Assembly (NCBI RefSeq): GCF_015706575.1
Contig: NW_024037074.1
Coordinates: forward strand, 18,155,334-18,219,333
Source: Patiria miniata
Taxonomy: Eukaryota; Echinodermata; Asteroidea; Valvatida; Asterinidae
Length of the DNA: 64,000 bases
Direction: 5' to 3'
A program made the position numbers and the translations under genes. Below, one piece after another: positions 33,054 to 46,095 of the stretch; positions within the stretch are counted from its first letter, which is position 1; each line of letters opens with the position of its first letter. The notes beneath the pieces are model-generated. The model searched no databases, was not told the origin of the DNA, and was given only the letters and a program-made list of their open reading frames with translations.

Positions 33054-36000
33054 CCTCGTGCTGCGGGTATACAATGTAGGTGTAGATGAAAGGGAAGGAT
33101 TGGACGTCCGAACAATATTTGTGTGAACTATGTAAGTTCATTAAACTATTTAGAAATGATAAGTTTCCGATGTCGATTTCACTGCGGATATAGAACATGA
33201 GAAAGCAGCACATCGATTCTTTCAAATTACAGTCAAACAAACAACAATTGCAACGGACAAAATAACCATTAGACTTAACTTATACATCAGTAGATGTAGA
33301 ATGTCATTTTAAGAGAACTGTAGCGAAAGGAAGCAATTCATTACAGAGAAACTTGATATATCGCGTAGAAACATAATCACTCTCTTGGAGCTAGCACAAC
33401 ATACACTCATCTTCGTCAATTTGCAAGGATGACCTTTCAGCCCAGTACATCTGTTATGCCAGTGAGAAAATATATGACCAACGTGTATCAACACAGTGCA
33501 GACCCCATCAATACATTATAGGAAATGTAAGCATGATGCGTCGTGGAGAATTGATATCATTGTGGTATCTCTCCACCAACAGCAGCTTGCTGCCTATACT
33601 GCCTTGCGCACTTGTCTTGCGTGAGGATGGATACAGTCTGGGGTTCGGTCTTGAGGTGCCAGCGATAAATCGTCCTCCGCTCCTTCAACCCGTTAAGTGG
33701 TCTGAAGGGCCTACGGTAGAAGGTCCTAGGATGAATGTGGATACACCGACGTCTTGGCATTGACACGCGCGTGGCTAAAACCCACGATCTCGGATCTTCC
33801 ATACCAATAGTATAATGATGTACAAATTTGAAATCACGTCGTAACATTTTCGGCTCCATATATCTTACGGTAACCTTTGCATTCAGGCGACTTCGCCATT
33901 AATAATGTCTTGGACCAGACAATAGATGGGTTTGATACAAATAAGAGTATGGAGGAGTAACTCTGATGAGTGTCGCCAAGATCGAGGTGGTAACTTGATT
34001 CATTATCCGAGTTAGGGTGTAGCCTTATCTTTTGAAGTACCTTCAACCCCTGCTGTACTTTTCGTGTTCTATTTAATCAAATCAGATTGTTCATGCCCTA
34101 CCTTTTCAAAATGTACTTTGTTGTTACCCTCGAATGCTGACGTCGACTGAGTGGAAAAAACTCAAAGGTATATCAAGGTTTTATGTCTCAAGAGGACACG
34201 GTGAAAACATTGGTGGTATGTTAGAAAACAAAATTTGACCATAATTCCTTTGATTGATTTGATTTTGAAGTCGCGTTTTCCCTACAGCTGAATAGTTGAT
34301 GGATTGAATTCCCGCCTAATATTATTATCTGGGTCGAGCTCAACAAAGCTGTTAAGGCCGTCAGAAAATTAGTTCAAAAGTGAATTTCCTTGGTGTGTGT
34401 ATGTATCCAGATGTAGACAATCAAATTACTGGGGTGGATTTTGCAGCAGAACATGTACCTTACACGATCGACGTCAAGTCCTATAGACTAAGAGGAAAAA
34501 TATCACTTCGCAAATGTATGTGCCAATGCAATATCAACCGAGAATTAGTAATAAGCAGTGTCACTTGTAAATATAGCATTATGGCTTATAACCTGTTTTT
34601 GCTGGGCAAGGTTTTTTTTTTGGCTCAGTGGAAATATTCTAGGCTTGGTTTGCCTCTAATTTGTGCGGATATTGGGGGTTATTTTTTGACGAATCTTTTG
34701 GTTGAAACCGAAGGCATGTTGACATCAAAACATCTTTCCAGACATTCTTCATGAATCATGAGCTTGTCTTCGTTTGGCGAAATTGTAGTCACTCACAGAT
34801 AATTTAATGATTCGCCAATTTTTTGAAAGGCCTCATTCTTGTAAATTTAAAGTCAAAGAAACCGCCTCCTCCCCACCGCCACACCAATCGAATTCAATCC
34901 CTCAGCGCGACGACATCTATAAATAACGAGGTCTTGTATATAGACCTACACTAGAGTATATCCCTTACTTCATAAAAATCGAATTTAAATTAATCATGCT
35001 GGAGCTGCAGGTGAGAGAAACAAATTCTTCCCGGGAATATAAAATCTACTTAGACTTAGGAATGGTAGCCTAGAGGTTTATCTTTATCTTGTGTAGAGAT
35101 GGTGTTATTGGGGACCAATGTAAGCGCGAAGATCAGATACGCGTGGTATTTATTATCCGAGGAGGTGGAATGTGCGCATTATATCCACACCCGATACAAG
35201 TATGGCTGCAAGCCCCCTTCTTGCAATTTCCGAATTTTGTGAATATTTGCCTTTCTTTTCAAGCCAAGACGGATCATGTTTAAGTTCCTCTCTAGGGAGG
35301 TATATTCACAGTCTTCGGCACGGTCCCCGTAGCCCGCCCCCATGCAGTCATTGTTGCTACGGGCACACGGTCACACGAAACGAAATCCTTCATTCAGGCG
35401 ATCCGAAAAGTCTTATCCGTATATCAAACACCGGTAAGTATCCCAAATTAGTTAAATTGGGACCTCGTATCGGTATTGATTGTACCTAATCTGGGACTTT
35501 GCAAATACCCTCAAGAAAAATGGCTGTGAAAAAAAATAGACTAGTTAACCTCTTCCCCATTTCAACCTCGTTTCAGTGAATGTCATTTTCACTCAACGTT
35601 TAAGTATTGACTTTTCAAGTAGTTTTCGTGGACTCGATGAAATAGGCCAAACCCTGGAAGTCGCAAACTCATTTCAAACCATAAATAAAGGGATGCTTGA
35701 AAAGTATTCCGTCATGAGTTTCAATGTAGCCTATGTGAAGGATAATACGTTTCACAGCCATGTTTGTTTTAGTAACATCAAAACCCTGCCATGTGGTCAA
35801 TTCCGTTCAATGTTTTCTATTTACTTTTGCACGTTAGTCTTTGTGCTTACTAGGGAGGAGCCTTTGTCAGCCCTTTTCCGCCCTTCCGCAGCTACTGCCG
35901 ACGTGGCATTCTTTCCTCAACCCCAAATACAATCCACAGAGAAAAGTATGAGCTTAATTTCAATGGACCCCCAATCCTTCCCTGGGGTTATTTACTAAAC

Positions 36001-36689
36001 AAAGGATATACCTACCTTCTTCGTCCAATCTTTTCGAGGATTCCATCGATTACAAGATAGGTATATACGTTGTTGTCTATTCGTCGTTTATGCAAAAGGC
36101 TGTCCAAGGTTCCCAATTATTAGGGATGGTTTTCAAACTTTTTTATGTCTCTGAGGGAGTTTATGAAATGTCTGCTTGATTTTTAACGATAGAGTTGGTC
36201 ACTGTGGCCTTGTGTTTTACATGCGTTAACGTCCATTTACCACAAGTGGAAGAGAGATACATAGAATTTCCAGCATTCCACAGCGTCTTGTATTGTGATC
36301 GTTGTTATTTGAATAAGGACAGTTACCAGCAACTAAACTCATCGAGGCCTACACTAAGGGGCTTCAGACAAACTCGCATGGCTGACTCCATAACAATACT
36401 TTCAAAAGTCTTCTTTTCTTTTTCCCAATATACGGTAAGGGTAAGTTGATTTAAAGAAGCATTTAATTGAAAGCAGGTGTATACCTTGGGAATACAAATG
36501 TAAGAGTTGGTGTGGCCTTTTTGTGTTTTTGTGAAAGAACATCGCGCTGGAAAAAAACTTACACAAACGAACTGTTCACGGCACAATATTTTTCAAGGGC
36601 CTTGAGTAAGGGATACGCTTAGAAGATCTCATTATTTTTGACTTGACAATTTCTTTTCGTCCAGCTTATCACAATGATGCCCTTAAGGG
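33054..36689. other. Spacer without recognised gene
   Basis: Several open frames of 60-140 codons occur, including 35576-35998. None shows a family motif, signal peptide or splice context that I can support. Confidence 0.35.
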
Positions 36690-37015
36690 TCCGTGTGGTG
36701 AATTGGTTTTCCTAGGAACCCATTTTGTGCAACTTTCTACTCCTCTTAAATGTATAAAAACTATTTGACATCCCTTTTTGAATATTTTTAATGAAAAGTG
36801 CAATTCTTTAGACATTTAAAATCATCCAAAAAGCATGCTTTTCTAGACAACTGAGGGCGATGTTGCTGTGATGTCAGTTTTGCTCTTGAATATGGAAATT
36901 CGCATTAGCACAAAAACTAAAAGGTACCCAAAATACCCTTTGAAATGGCAAAACAAAAACTGAGGTGCATTGTCAGGAATTGCATTAAAAATTAGATTGC
37001 AGGGGCCCTTTAATC
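36690..37015 (+). mobile_element. MITE family B, copy 2, internally shortened
   Basis: Matches 14347-14865 at CTCTTAAATGTAT, TTTGACATCCCTTTTT, TTGCTGTGATGTCA and GAATATGGAAATTCGCA. It lacks about 190 bp of the middle. The ends read near AAGGGTCC and GGGCCCTT. Confidence 0.65.
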
Positions 37016-38447
37016 CCCTTTTTTCAGAAACAACCTAATTCATCGTTTTGGTACGGATGCCTATTTTTGTGAGTTGCTTTCATAAGTGGGTAGTCTCATC
37101 AATTTTTTGTAACAAATACTACACCATGCTCCATGCCGAGTCACGCCATTCAGCAACGCCTTACCTTTTCTACTCTTAAACGGTCCGTCAAATTAATTAA
37201 TTAACACTATTGTATTTTGTTCAAGTATATATACCTCTAAACTGTATGAAACAATGGTACACCCGCAAGGGGTAAGTTTATAATAAGTGCCTTTTTTGTC
37301 ACTATTTCGTCCAGTTCAGGGATTTCTGCAGAAATTATGATGCAGCTCATTGGAACAATTTGTGAAAATAGAGTTTGCTTATTGAGTGGGTTTAATTTAC
37401 TACTTTTAACCAACAAATACATGTACAGCAAAGTAACAGAAAGGACCTCGTCATTCGACAAACAATTCTGACAACACTTTGCTCTAACTGCCAATGGCAT
37501 TGGATTGTAGCTTCTGCCTAGGATGACATCAATGTTTTTGCTCATGAAAAAAAAAGGAAATTGGCCTTAGAATCAACCCCAAATTTGGTTATTGAAATTG
37601 GCGACATAGGAACCGGTAATAAAAGTACATGGGGCTCAAACGGCAATTCAAAGGTGCAGTTTTAAGATAGAATCATCTTTTAAGGGACGGAAGTGATTTC
37701 AATGTTTAATTGACGTTGGAAAGTCTGTCAGGCCCGCCTCTATTAAGTCCCGCCTCTAAATTTGGTGTGACACGCGGTAATCTTACAAATTGTCTCGTCG
37801 TTCCTAAAAGAAAAGGTTGCGAACATGTCACCAACTTTCTCTATGGTATTGTGCACCCCGTATCGTCTACCAAACGCATCTCATCCGTCCAAAACGAAAG
37901 TGTCGGATGCACTTTAAAGGGTTGTCTGTACAAAGGTAATTCATAAATGTCCTGCAGTGAAGGAGAAAACCCATACGACCCGGTATCTTATGATGGATCC
38001 TTCTTCGCTTATTAATTCTCCCTGGGGGAAAAGAAAAACAGGTGATTTATCACACGGGGAGTGTGCTACTTCTGCCGCCAAGGCTAGAGCGTTGAGTGCC
38101 GGTGTAATACGTGGCTGTCGTTTCTTCAATCCACTAACATAGTAACCGTCCCAGCTATGGATGTCGGGACGTACTACGCAATTTCTTTGGTTGAGGGTAT
38201 AAATATTACGCACGACATAAAACTGGATTACATGGATGTATTTTCTCCTGACGACGTGCAAAGCATATTGTCCGAAACGTTGACTTTCCCCCGTTCTTTT
38301 CAGAACCTCACAAACCCACAAAAGAGATTTGTCACATCGTGCTACCGTAAACCTTATCTTACTGCTACCTTCAGCATGCACATCTTATTGAAAGTATTGG
38401 TTTATAAGATGGAATGTTTGCGTTGGGGTGATGTAAATTCAATATTT
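37016..38447. other. Spacer without recognised gene
   Basis: No supported gene. The 146-codon minus frame at 37941-38381 has no recognised motif. Confidence 0.35.
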
Positions 38448-38637
38448 GGTTTTGCCCTTCACCGACGTATAAATACTTATCAGTGTGTTCCCCCCCCCTC
38501 CCCCCCCCCCAGTGAAAGTGAGATAAATCACTCGGTGGGACTCGAACCCACGACCTCCTGCTATCTAGTGCAGACATGACACCACTCGACCTCTCGAGTA
38601 ATCAATGTTTGTTTGTACGTCGGTGAAGGGCAAAACC
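38448..38637. mobile_element. TIR element with a tRNA-like core
   Basis: The ends are inverted copies of GGTTTTGCCCTTCACCGACG, perfect over 20 bp or more. Total length is 190 bp. C runs lie at 38490-38510. The right half holds a 70-base tRNA-like sequence on the minus strand (separate entry). A fragment of the same end is in DNase intron 2. Confidence 0.8.
38530..38599 (-). ncRNA. tRNA-like sequence inside a TIR element
   Basis: Read on the minus strand it starts ACTCG and ends CGAGT (five acceptor pairs). It has a box A-like GGTCGAGTGG, an anticodon-like stem CTGC/GCAG, and a perfect T arm (GTGGG, TTCGAGT, CCCAC). The upper acceptor pairs fail, and the anticodon is ambiguous. Its place inside a transposon suggests a tRNA-derived part of a repeat, not a working tRNA gene. 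Confidence 0.5.
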
Positions 38638-38639
38638 TA

Positions 38640-39386
38640 GTATCAGCTCTGATCGAAGCAAGGAAAAGAGCCTCGCCAAATGTTTCTTTCCAGCATCACT
38701 GTACGTATCTCTGATGGTAACTTCAGACCAGTTTCTCTTTGAAGAAGATGTTGTGGCCTGCCTCCCTGGATTCAGATGACCATTTATTGGCTGCAGGCCT
38801 ACTAACTTCGGGGCTATTTCTTTAGGATGCCTGACACAGTGTCGTATGGCTCAGTGTAAATATTTGGAATTAGTACTAAACACCTAGCTTGTTTGGAGGG
38901 AAATAGCCTTTAAGTGAACGGATTTGTCAGAGTGCTCTTAAAGTGGTTCCTCTTGAAGACGTGTGCATAGCCTTGTCGAGGTATTTTGAGTCTGTATCCG
39001 AGCAAAGACCCTGATTATTGGCGGCAGCCTGTTCCCTCAAGTGTTTACCTTAATGTCTCTTTTGGTGGTTCCCCCGTGGAGTGGAGGTTGACAAAGCAAA
39101 CACTGGTGAGTAGTGCATCTTCTTCTTTTTTCATTATGTTCTCTTCATGTGACGTCCAACAGAGAAACATGAACAAGAAGCAGTATCCTGTGCCCAAGTT
39201 TGAAGTTCTCAAACTGACGGTGACTGAAAACTGACGCCATAAATCGTCATAGTCCATCGTGACAAAGAATCGAAATCTCGTGTAGGTCTATGCTTTGTAG
39301 CAGGTTTGCCACTGAAGACTGAGACGGAAGGTCAGAGACCGGCCCAGCAGATTCTTGCACGGATGAAAGACAGCAGTGTTATAGTC
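38640..39386. other. Spacer without recognised gene
   Basis: No supported feature. Confidence 0.3.
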
Positions 39387-39560
39387 GAGTACTTTTTCCG
39401 TGGACCGAGTACTGCCGAGTATCAGGTTGCCGAGTACGAGTATTTCCAAGTACATGTACAAGTCTCCAAGTACGCGTACTGGTACTTCCGAGTACGAATA
39501 CGAGTACTCCAAAAATGCACTCGAGAAGTACTCAAGTACGAGTACCGGGTACGAGTACCA
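39387..39560. repeat. Degenerate GAGTAC simple repeat
   Basis: GAGTAC and variants (AAGTAC, GAGTAT, GAATAC) recur about 18 times. The hexamer keeps frames open on both strands, and GTAC is palindromic, so the apparent proteins here are artefacts. Confidence 0.85.
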
Positions 39561-39727
39561 CAACACTTGGGTCAAGTTAAGATTCTCCTTATGGCTATCT
39601 GTCTGTCCCTGCCCCTGAGGTAGTTGCTTAACCTTTATAATCTTAAAAGATTTCGGCGAATGACAAGACATAGAATTTGTCTTAGTTTCTGGGATCATAT
39701 AGTTGCCTTGCTTCCGTACTATATCTA

Positions 39728-40355
39728 CAGAGTGAGTCAAAAAGAAAGTTACCGAATTTAGACAAATATATATATATTATAAGAAAAAAAACATGTGGCT
39801 CTCTTCATTTCCTTAAAACAAAAAATAGCATAGAACATTGCAAGCTCTATTCCCAAGTTACGTTAATATGAGAATCACACAATTCAGCTGCCCACCACTA
39901 ATCCTTAATCGTTCTACGAACTGATGAATACCCATTTAATGCAATAATTCATGGGCGTTTTTGCACTTCGATGAACGGAGAACTTGCAAAGGAAAGCGTT
40001 CAAAAATCGCCATTGATATTCCAGAAAAGAAACTGATTTTGTCCCCTCATATTCAAAACACACAATCAGACAGCAAAAATAATGTTTCAGTCTTGATTTA
40101 AACGATTACAATCTCTTTTGTATTTGACTGTTTGTGTGTAATCTGTAAATTCTCATTCAGCTTCCAGTGGCATTCCATGGACAGCTATTAAAATGGGTTC
40201 TTTGAATAAAACCTGCAGAACTCCTGATAGCCTGGATCAATTTCAGTAATTTTGTTAAGGTGAGTGGAAGAACATGCTCTTTTAAGAGATCGTTGCTGTA
40301 TCAAATGTTATTGCATTTTAAGAATAAACAATCACCTCCTTTTTGACTCACCCTG
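39728..40355. mobile_element. Mariner-like element with CAGGGTGAGTCAAAAAG ends
   Basis: Left end CAGAGTGAGTCAAAAAG, right end CTTTTTTGACTCACCCTG in the + sense (imperfectly inverted), TA on both sides (39726-39727 and 40356-40357). It is 628 bp, with no recognisable transposase. The interior shows no long frame. Confidence 0.75.
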
Positions 40356-41629
40356 TATATTGCTATGGATTTGCTATGCCGTTCACTACCCATCTCAAAC
40401 CTTTATATCGTGTTGGTATCGGTTGAACAAAAAGGATCCATTTGGCGTCGTCATTCATAAATAGTTGACAGGGGCCACCATTAACCCGTAAGGCCAATCC
40501 GATTAGTGATATCAAATCACACATCATTTATAACCCTACACTCCCGAGTAATCAGCCATGAATAGTATGCTCGGAAATTATTACAAATTAGTTGGAGGAA
40601 TGCTAGATCCAGACTCTATAACAAGCCACAAAAATAAGGTATTTTAATAACAGCTGGTGCTTGTCGAAAGCGGCTGAATTAAAAAATTACCAATTAAATT
40701 TAAAAACTATTTATTTACTGAAGTTAAAATTTGCTTGTGGGTAGGTTTTGACTGTATTAAGCCTTTGTAAACATTGAAATGAGTCGGTTAGAACGGAGAA
40801 GCTTTACATAATGGAACAACCCAGCACCTTCATTTCAAAATGTTGCCTTATTTTATGGGATTAGGGACGCTAACATGCTAGCACATCAAGAAAGGGGAAT
40901 TTTATTGGGGCTGGCAAAATGTAGCTGGCGTGTATAAGAACCCGTTAATTTGAAAGTAAGTGACGCCGTTTGATGGCCGTGCGCTCATCATTGCATTCCC
41001 ATATGGCTAATTTTATGACCTTCCTTAATTATTCACATACTTTCAGAACGAACTGGCCATTTTGTAAATGCATCGTTAAATAACGGTCTAGATAGTTGGT
41101 CAATCTAAGGTCGCGTATGAGTGACGCATGAACAATTGTACTCAGAAGCTAATACAAATTTTTCTATTTTAAAGTATTCGTTTTGCATTCTACCAATTGT
41201 TCTTCACTGATACAACACTGACTTCCAGTTCCTGATTGCGAACAACTGAAAAACATGTTCACACAAAGAAGTTTTTGACAATTTCGTTTCACCCCAGATA
41301 ATGTCTATTGTTGAGAAAATGCAATTAGCGTCGCCATTGATATGCCTTTGATACGCTTGCAAAGTAATGACGGAATGACATGTGTCATGTGAGTACTACA
41401 TGCTCGACACAGCCTTATTTTGTGATCAGTGATGTCTTACTTATTAAAACTGATTTTAAAATTAGAATGCCACCAGAGGTGGTATATGTTTGTAATTCTT
41501 TAGTAATAAACGGGTTTTTTTCTACAGCCTGATGAAAATCACATGCCCGCCACTATGCCTCACCGAACCTATAGTGGGCCTATATGCCATTTTTTGGCTG
41601 AAAATGATAAAATGTGAATACTAATTTCT
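40356..41629. other. Spacer; short repeat next to the mariner-like end
   Basis: TGGTATCGGTTGAAC at about 40418 also occurs at about 52711, in each case beside a CAGGGTG-ended element. Otherwise nothing recognised. Confidence 0.35.
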
Positions 41630-42185
41630 TGAATGTTTAAAATGCAATCCTTGAAAGTGCACCTTTGTGCCCCATTAACCTTATTTCAACTTTCGTTTTG
41701 CCATTTTCAAGGGTATTTTGGTGCCTTTTTGCTTTTTATGCTAATTCTAATTTCCATATTCATGAGCAAATAAGCGATGTCATTTCAGACAGAAACCTCA
41801 ATGTTACAGCTATTTCAGCACCAAAGGCAGAATTCGGGTTATTTTTCTGTTGTACATTTTCTTGTCGTTGGTGATTGTTGTGTTAGTGTACATGGCAGTA
41901 AGCCACTGTGAGGAAACTTTTCTCACAAATGTCTTCAGTGAGTATAACTGCGTGTGTTCACAGTTCGAAAAGAGAACCTTAACCTGATCAGTGTCTTCCT
42001 GAAATGACATCAAAATAGCCGCGCCCTCAGTTGTCCGGGAAAAAAACATTGAAAAAGTGTTAATGTTTAAAGAAGTGCACTTTTCAATAAAATTAAGCAG
42101 GGATGTCAAATAGTTTTCAAACATTTAAGAAGAGTAGAAAGTTGCACAGATTGTGTTCCTAAGAAACATGTATCTACTATGGCAA
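41630..42185 (-). mobile_element. MITE family B, copy 3
   Basis: Aligns in reverse with 14347-14865 almost end to end. Shared words include ATATTCATGAGCAAA, CAGAAACCTCAATGTT, TTTTCTCACA, TAATGTTTAAAGAAGTGC and ACATTTAAGAAGAGT. No protein encoded. Confidence 0.8.
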
Positions 42186-44611
42186 AACTTTCACCAAGGC
42201 TAACTAAATTTTGGAGCAGTCGGGCACAAATTGGATTGCCTTGACTTCTGCGGGTCTTAATATACCATGATTACGGACAATATGCCCAGTCGCTCTTCAA
42301 ACATTAGGGAGCAGACATTGAATAATATGTACATATCTGTTATTTATAGTACGAATACACGCATGCGGCGCCGCCGGTGCAGACGCGACTGATTTATTTA
42401 TATTAATGCAATTGGGGAATAACATTACAATTAACCCAGTTATCAAAATAATACCTTCATTTTAAAGAGATCACTGCTTTGGGTTCTATGTGTGGCTCTG
42501 CCTCGCCTTCTCGTGTTTGCTGTCGTCGTGTGTGCTATTATACCATCTGTCTCACGATCTTAGCCAGGGCTATGAATTAATTTGAACGAGATTCAAATTC
42601 GAACCAGACCAAAGCAATGTACACCGCCAGACATTATTAGCGCCATGTCATCTTGTTTTGCTAAGCCAAAGTGTAAGGCAAGTGAGGCCATGAGTAGCTA
42701 AAATTGAAGTAATGCGCCTGGCAGCCTCATACATTTGGTCCAAGTCTCACAGTCACGAGCATTCACGGTTCATCAATAATCGCCAGAATATATCACCCGT
42801 GTTACGACAGTAATCTTATAGCATTAAGCCCTTGTTTCATTTTGACTTTTAGTTCATCCTTTTTTACAGCTGCTCGAGAGCAACTTAATGGGTTTCCCAG
42901 GCTTTTTCCAATGGTATACACAAGATGTGTGGTTCTCTGGACAGATAGAAACGGCTAGGAGTAGAACTTCTTATTATTCACATGGCTTAGAAAATTATGT
43001 GTGGCGCAAGACGAAGACAAATTTACCTCAAACATATAACCTAAAACAACGATCAAAATATTGATTCCACCATCAGTTAAAGTTGTTTCTGTGTAGTGAT
43101 TGTATATTTGTATATACCAGTTGACACAGTATAGACCCTAGTTAGAAAGAAAGAAAATATCGAGTAATGTTGAAATAAATTCAAGGAATCGACGGATTAC
43201 TTCAAATAAGGAATCAAAGTTAGGAAAAAGGGAAAATATAGAGAGTACTGTTGATGAAGTAAAATCGAGGAATGGATTACTTCAAATAAGAAAGTGAAAA
43301 TCTTGTATACCTTAGTGTTGCTTTTATTTCCAAATGGTTGAGTAGAACCATCCGTAACATACATCGTATGAGGCTCTTTCAGGATAGTGATTGAGAAACT
43401 GTCCCTGCAAGTATGCGGGACACACCGTCTTTAACCAGCCGGTCTATCTAATTAGTCTACCAAGGCAGTGTTACATTCCTTCATACCATGCCACTGTGGT
43501 CATTGTGGTGCGTCCGCTCACTGATTGCTCCACCATCAATCTGCACTTTTCCTTTTAATCCTAACCTTCACTTGCCAATCTGCAGCACATCGGCTTGACT
43601 TGCAGGCGGAGCCCTGCGGCCAAAAGTTAGTAATTTTGTTCACGGCCAGCTTGCTTTTCAATCCTTTGGGGGATTTGTCATGGTGTCATCCGAAGACCGA
43701 TGACAAACCGTATAGTTATTAATCTTCATCATCGCGCATTTGCAGACACTAATTTACCTGCAAGATAGGCCGATAAGGTAATTATAGGCTTTTGGTATGA
43801 ATGTTGCATGCATGCAACTTTACAAATAGGACATACAGCCTTACACGCCTTTTGTAAGTTCGCAAATTTGTAAATCGTTCTCGTGATTGTGCGACTTCCC
43901 TTCACTTTTGTGTTAACACAAAGATGTGATTTACTCCATCCTATACTTAGGGATAAAGAGCCATTTCACAAACTTCCATCTTCAGCGTTATGATAATACT
44001 ATATTAACCGATTCTGTCATGTAAAAAAAAAATGATGGGTAGAGTTGGTAGACAACCCTATGGCCCTTTGAACCTTGCGAATCAATATAGCAGCGCGCTC
44101 CGGTTTGCTGTCAGCACTTTTATTTTCTTAAATTGACGTCTGCAAGGCATATGTCTTCACTCATTCATATGACCAAAGGGCATTAATAGCCTGATCTCGA
44201 GGCGTCTTTACTGGTAGATATCGACCGATTTTTTGACGATGTTGTTTTCGTCACTCACACAACAAGTTTACATCTCCACTGTCTCCTTTTTTTGTTTTGA
44301 TAGAACGGTTCCCTGTACAATAAAGCAATGACTCGTTGATGACGTCACAAGTGACGCTCTACCCCCCTGATCAATCTCGTTGCTACATTAGAGACCAGAC
44401 ACTGTTTTTCTTTGTCTCAGGTTAATACGATTAAGTGACCGCTGCTGTCTGAAGTGAACAACACTTAGCCATGATCCTCCTTGGAGCAATAACCCGTGCG
44501 ATGAAAAACAACTTGGTGATGAACAAAACAAGGACTAACTTCTCATCAATGTAGGAAAAACAGTCCCGATGTTAAAATGTTCAACCGCAAGATGAATGTT
44601 TTGAAGGGTAG
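42186..44611. other. Spacer without recognised gene
   Basis: A roughly repeated phrase (AAATCGAGGAATGGATTACTTCAAATAAG-like, near 43180 and 43262) suggests a small tandem duplication. No gene recognised. Confidence 0.35.
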
Positions 44612-44753
44612 TTTTGAGACGTTGGTGGCAGCAAACACACCGGTCCCTTTTTCATTTGTTTGCGTCATGTTTAAGCTAAATGTGAGCATGTGTAAAATGA
44701 CGCAAAATACAAAAAAAGGACCGGTGTGTTTGCTGCCACCAAGCGTCTCAAAA
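44612..44753. mobile_element. Short foldback MITE with 41-bp arms
   Basis: Arms beginning TTTTGAGACG and running through GGTGGCAGCAAACACACCGG are inverted at 44713-44753 with one or two mismatches. The loop is about 60 bp. No clear target duplication. Strong hairpin potential. Confidence 0.8.
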
Positions 44754-44874
44754 GGCACCCATTAATTAACCTTGGAATGCATCAGCCACACATTCACCAC
44801 AGTCTGTACTCACACTCTGCACAGATACAACAAAAACAAATTCAGTCTGAACTTCAAGCGTTGACAGCGCCCCC

Positions 44875-45060
44875 TATGGACCTTTTATCATGCTGCCACC
44901 ATTTCAGTCATGTTCCCTGTATCCAATAACAGTACCGAAGGATAATGTTTTTGTGCAAAAAAAGGAACCAGACTATTTTTTTTTCCTTTCAGCTTCGCTT
45001 TGGTTACGTTGATTTGAATGGGAAACAAATCAAGATGAGCGCAACATGATAATGGTCTAT
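44875..45060 (+). mobile_element. MITE family A, copy 3
   Basis: Starts TATGGACCTTTTATCATG and ends CATGATAATGGTCTAT. The body is colinear with the copy at 25385-25550. It is 186 bp, and short insertions in A and T runs account for the extra length. Confidence 0.8.
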
Positions 45061-45944
45061 AGTCTAATGATGTCCACATTTCTCACGTCAGGGATTTATA
45101 TTGTTAATCTTTTTGTCCGGTAACCTGTATCCCATAAACCAGATGATATGCTGTAGGCCTATACATGTAGTAGCAAGAGAAGGGTTACTGGCTGAGGGAA
45201 TCATTCAGTGAAATGTACGGTCAATTTGATTTTTTTTAATGGTTGATATTCCTAAATGAAGTACACGTACATGCCCACGTCTGTCTTAAGAGCCAGTGGT
45301 GTAGGCATATCTAAACTAGTGTTCCTGGCCACGAGTATATAGACTGCAAAAAATCACCACCAATCCCATACACAATGAATTAATTCATAGATTTGCTGAG
45401 TGCAATAGAATACATTAACATTTCAGCGAATTCATGCCGCGTTACCGTCCTTCAAAAATCCTCCTTAATGTTATCAGCTCCATCAGACAGGACAGTGACC
45501 TTTTGGAGAGGCAGAATGATCTCACTGACAGACAGTAATACGAGAGTGACTCTCAAGGGTACACTCGTATTCGTAGTAAACAAACGGAAATGGACATCCA
45601 TGTTCATTAATATCGCTTCTTCAAAAATTGCATCTCGAAACATTATCTCCTATACATCTGAAAGGTATGTCGGGGTTTATTCATCAAAGCTACGGCTGAT
45701 TTTGTCCACTCCGTTGGGTTTATTTTCCCGAATTGTTTGTAGGGATAATCCACTCTATAATGAGAATTCTAAAACTGAAATTCTATCCTGACTGCCGCCA
45801 TACTGAAACTTTCAACTCAACGGATATTGCACTTTAACACTTTTCGAGAAAACGGTGGAAAAAAAACATTTACAGCCCTTTGCTCATGAAACACGATTTC
45901 TTCAACAGTACTCCCATTTCCCAAAAATCAGTCAATTGAGTGAT
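45061..45944. other. Spacer without recognised gene
   Basis: An open frame of 132 codons at 45393-45791 has no recognised motif. 45830-45944 shares some words (TTTTCGAGAAAAC, CATGAAACACGA) with the flanks of the SINE at 18.9 kb. Confidence 0.35.
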
Positions 45945-46095
45945 CGTTGGAAATCACCCTATATTTCTTGATATCTCCTAAATAACAGCAAACCAGACGG
46001 GAGAATTCCACGGGGTGTTTAGTACCAGTGAGATCTTTAATCCAAGACAAGATTTTCGATTATCATTCGGTAGTTTGCTTTTGGGATAAATACAA
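45945..46095 (+). repeat. Dispersed repeat family C, copy 2
   Basis: Colinear with 19253-19430 and with no SINE near its start. It helps define where the SINE landed in the other copy. Confidence 0.5.

Noticed and set aside
35576-35998. 140-codon plus frame
   Set aside because: No domain, signal peptide or splice context recognised; composition like the surrounding spacer.
37941-38381. 146-codon minus frame
   Set aside because: No recognised motif and no supporting structure; it ends close to a transposon.
38530-38599. Functional tRNA gene
   Set aside because: Acceptor stem is incomplete, the anticodon loop is ambiguous, and it lies inside a transposon. Listed only as tRNA-like.
39306-39740. 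Overlapping open frames on both strands
   Set aside because: They run through the GAGTAC repeat, whose 6-bp unit keeps frames open.
45393-45791. 132-codon plus frame with an open minus frame opposite
   Set aside because: No motif on either strand and no splice support.
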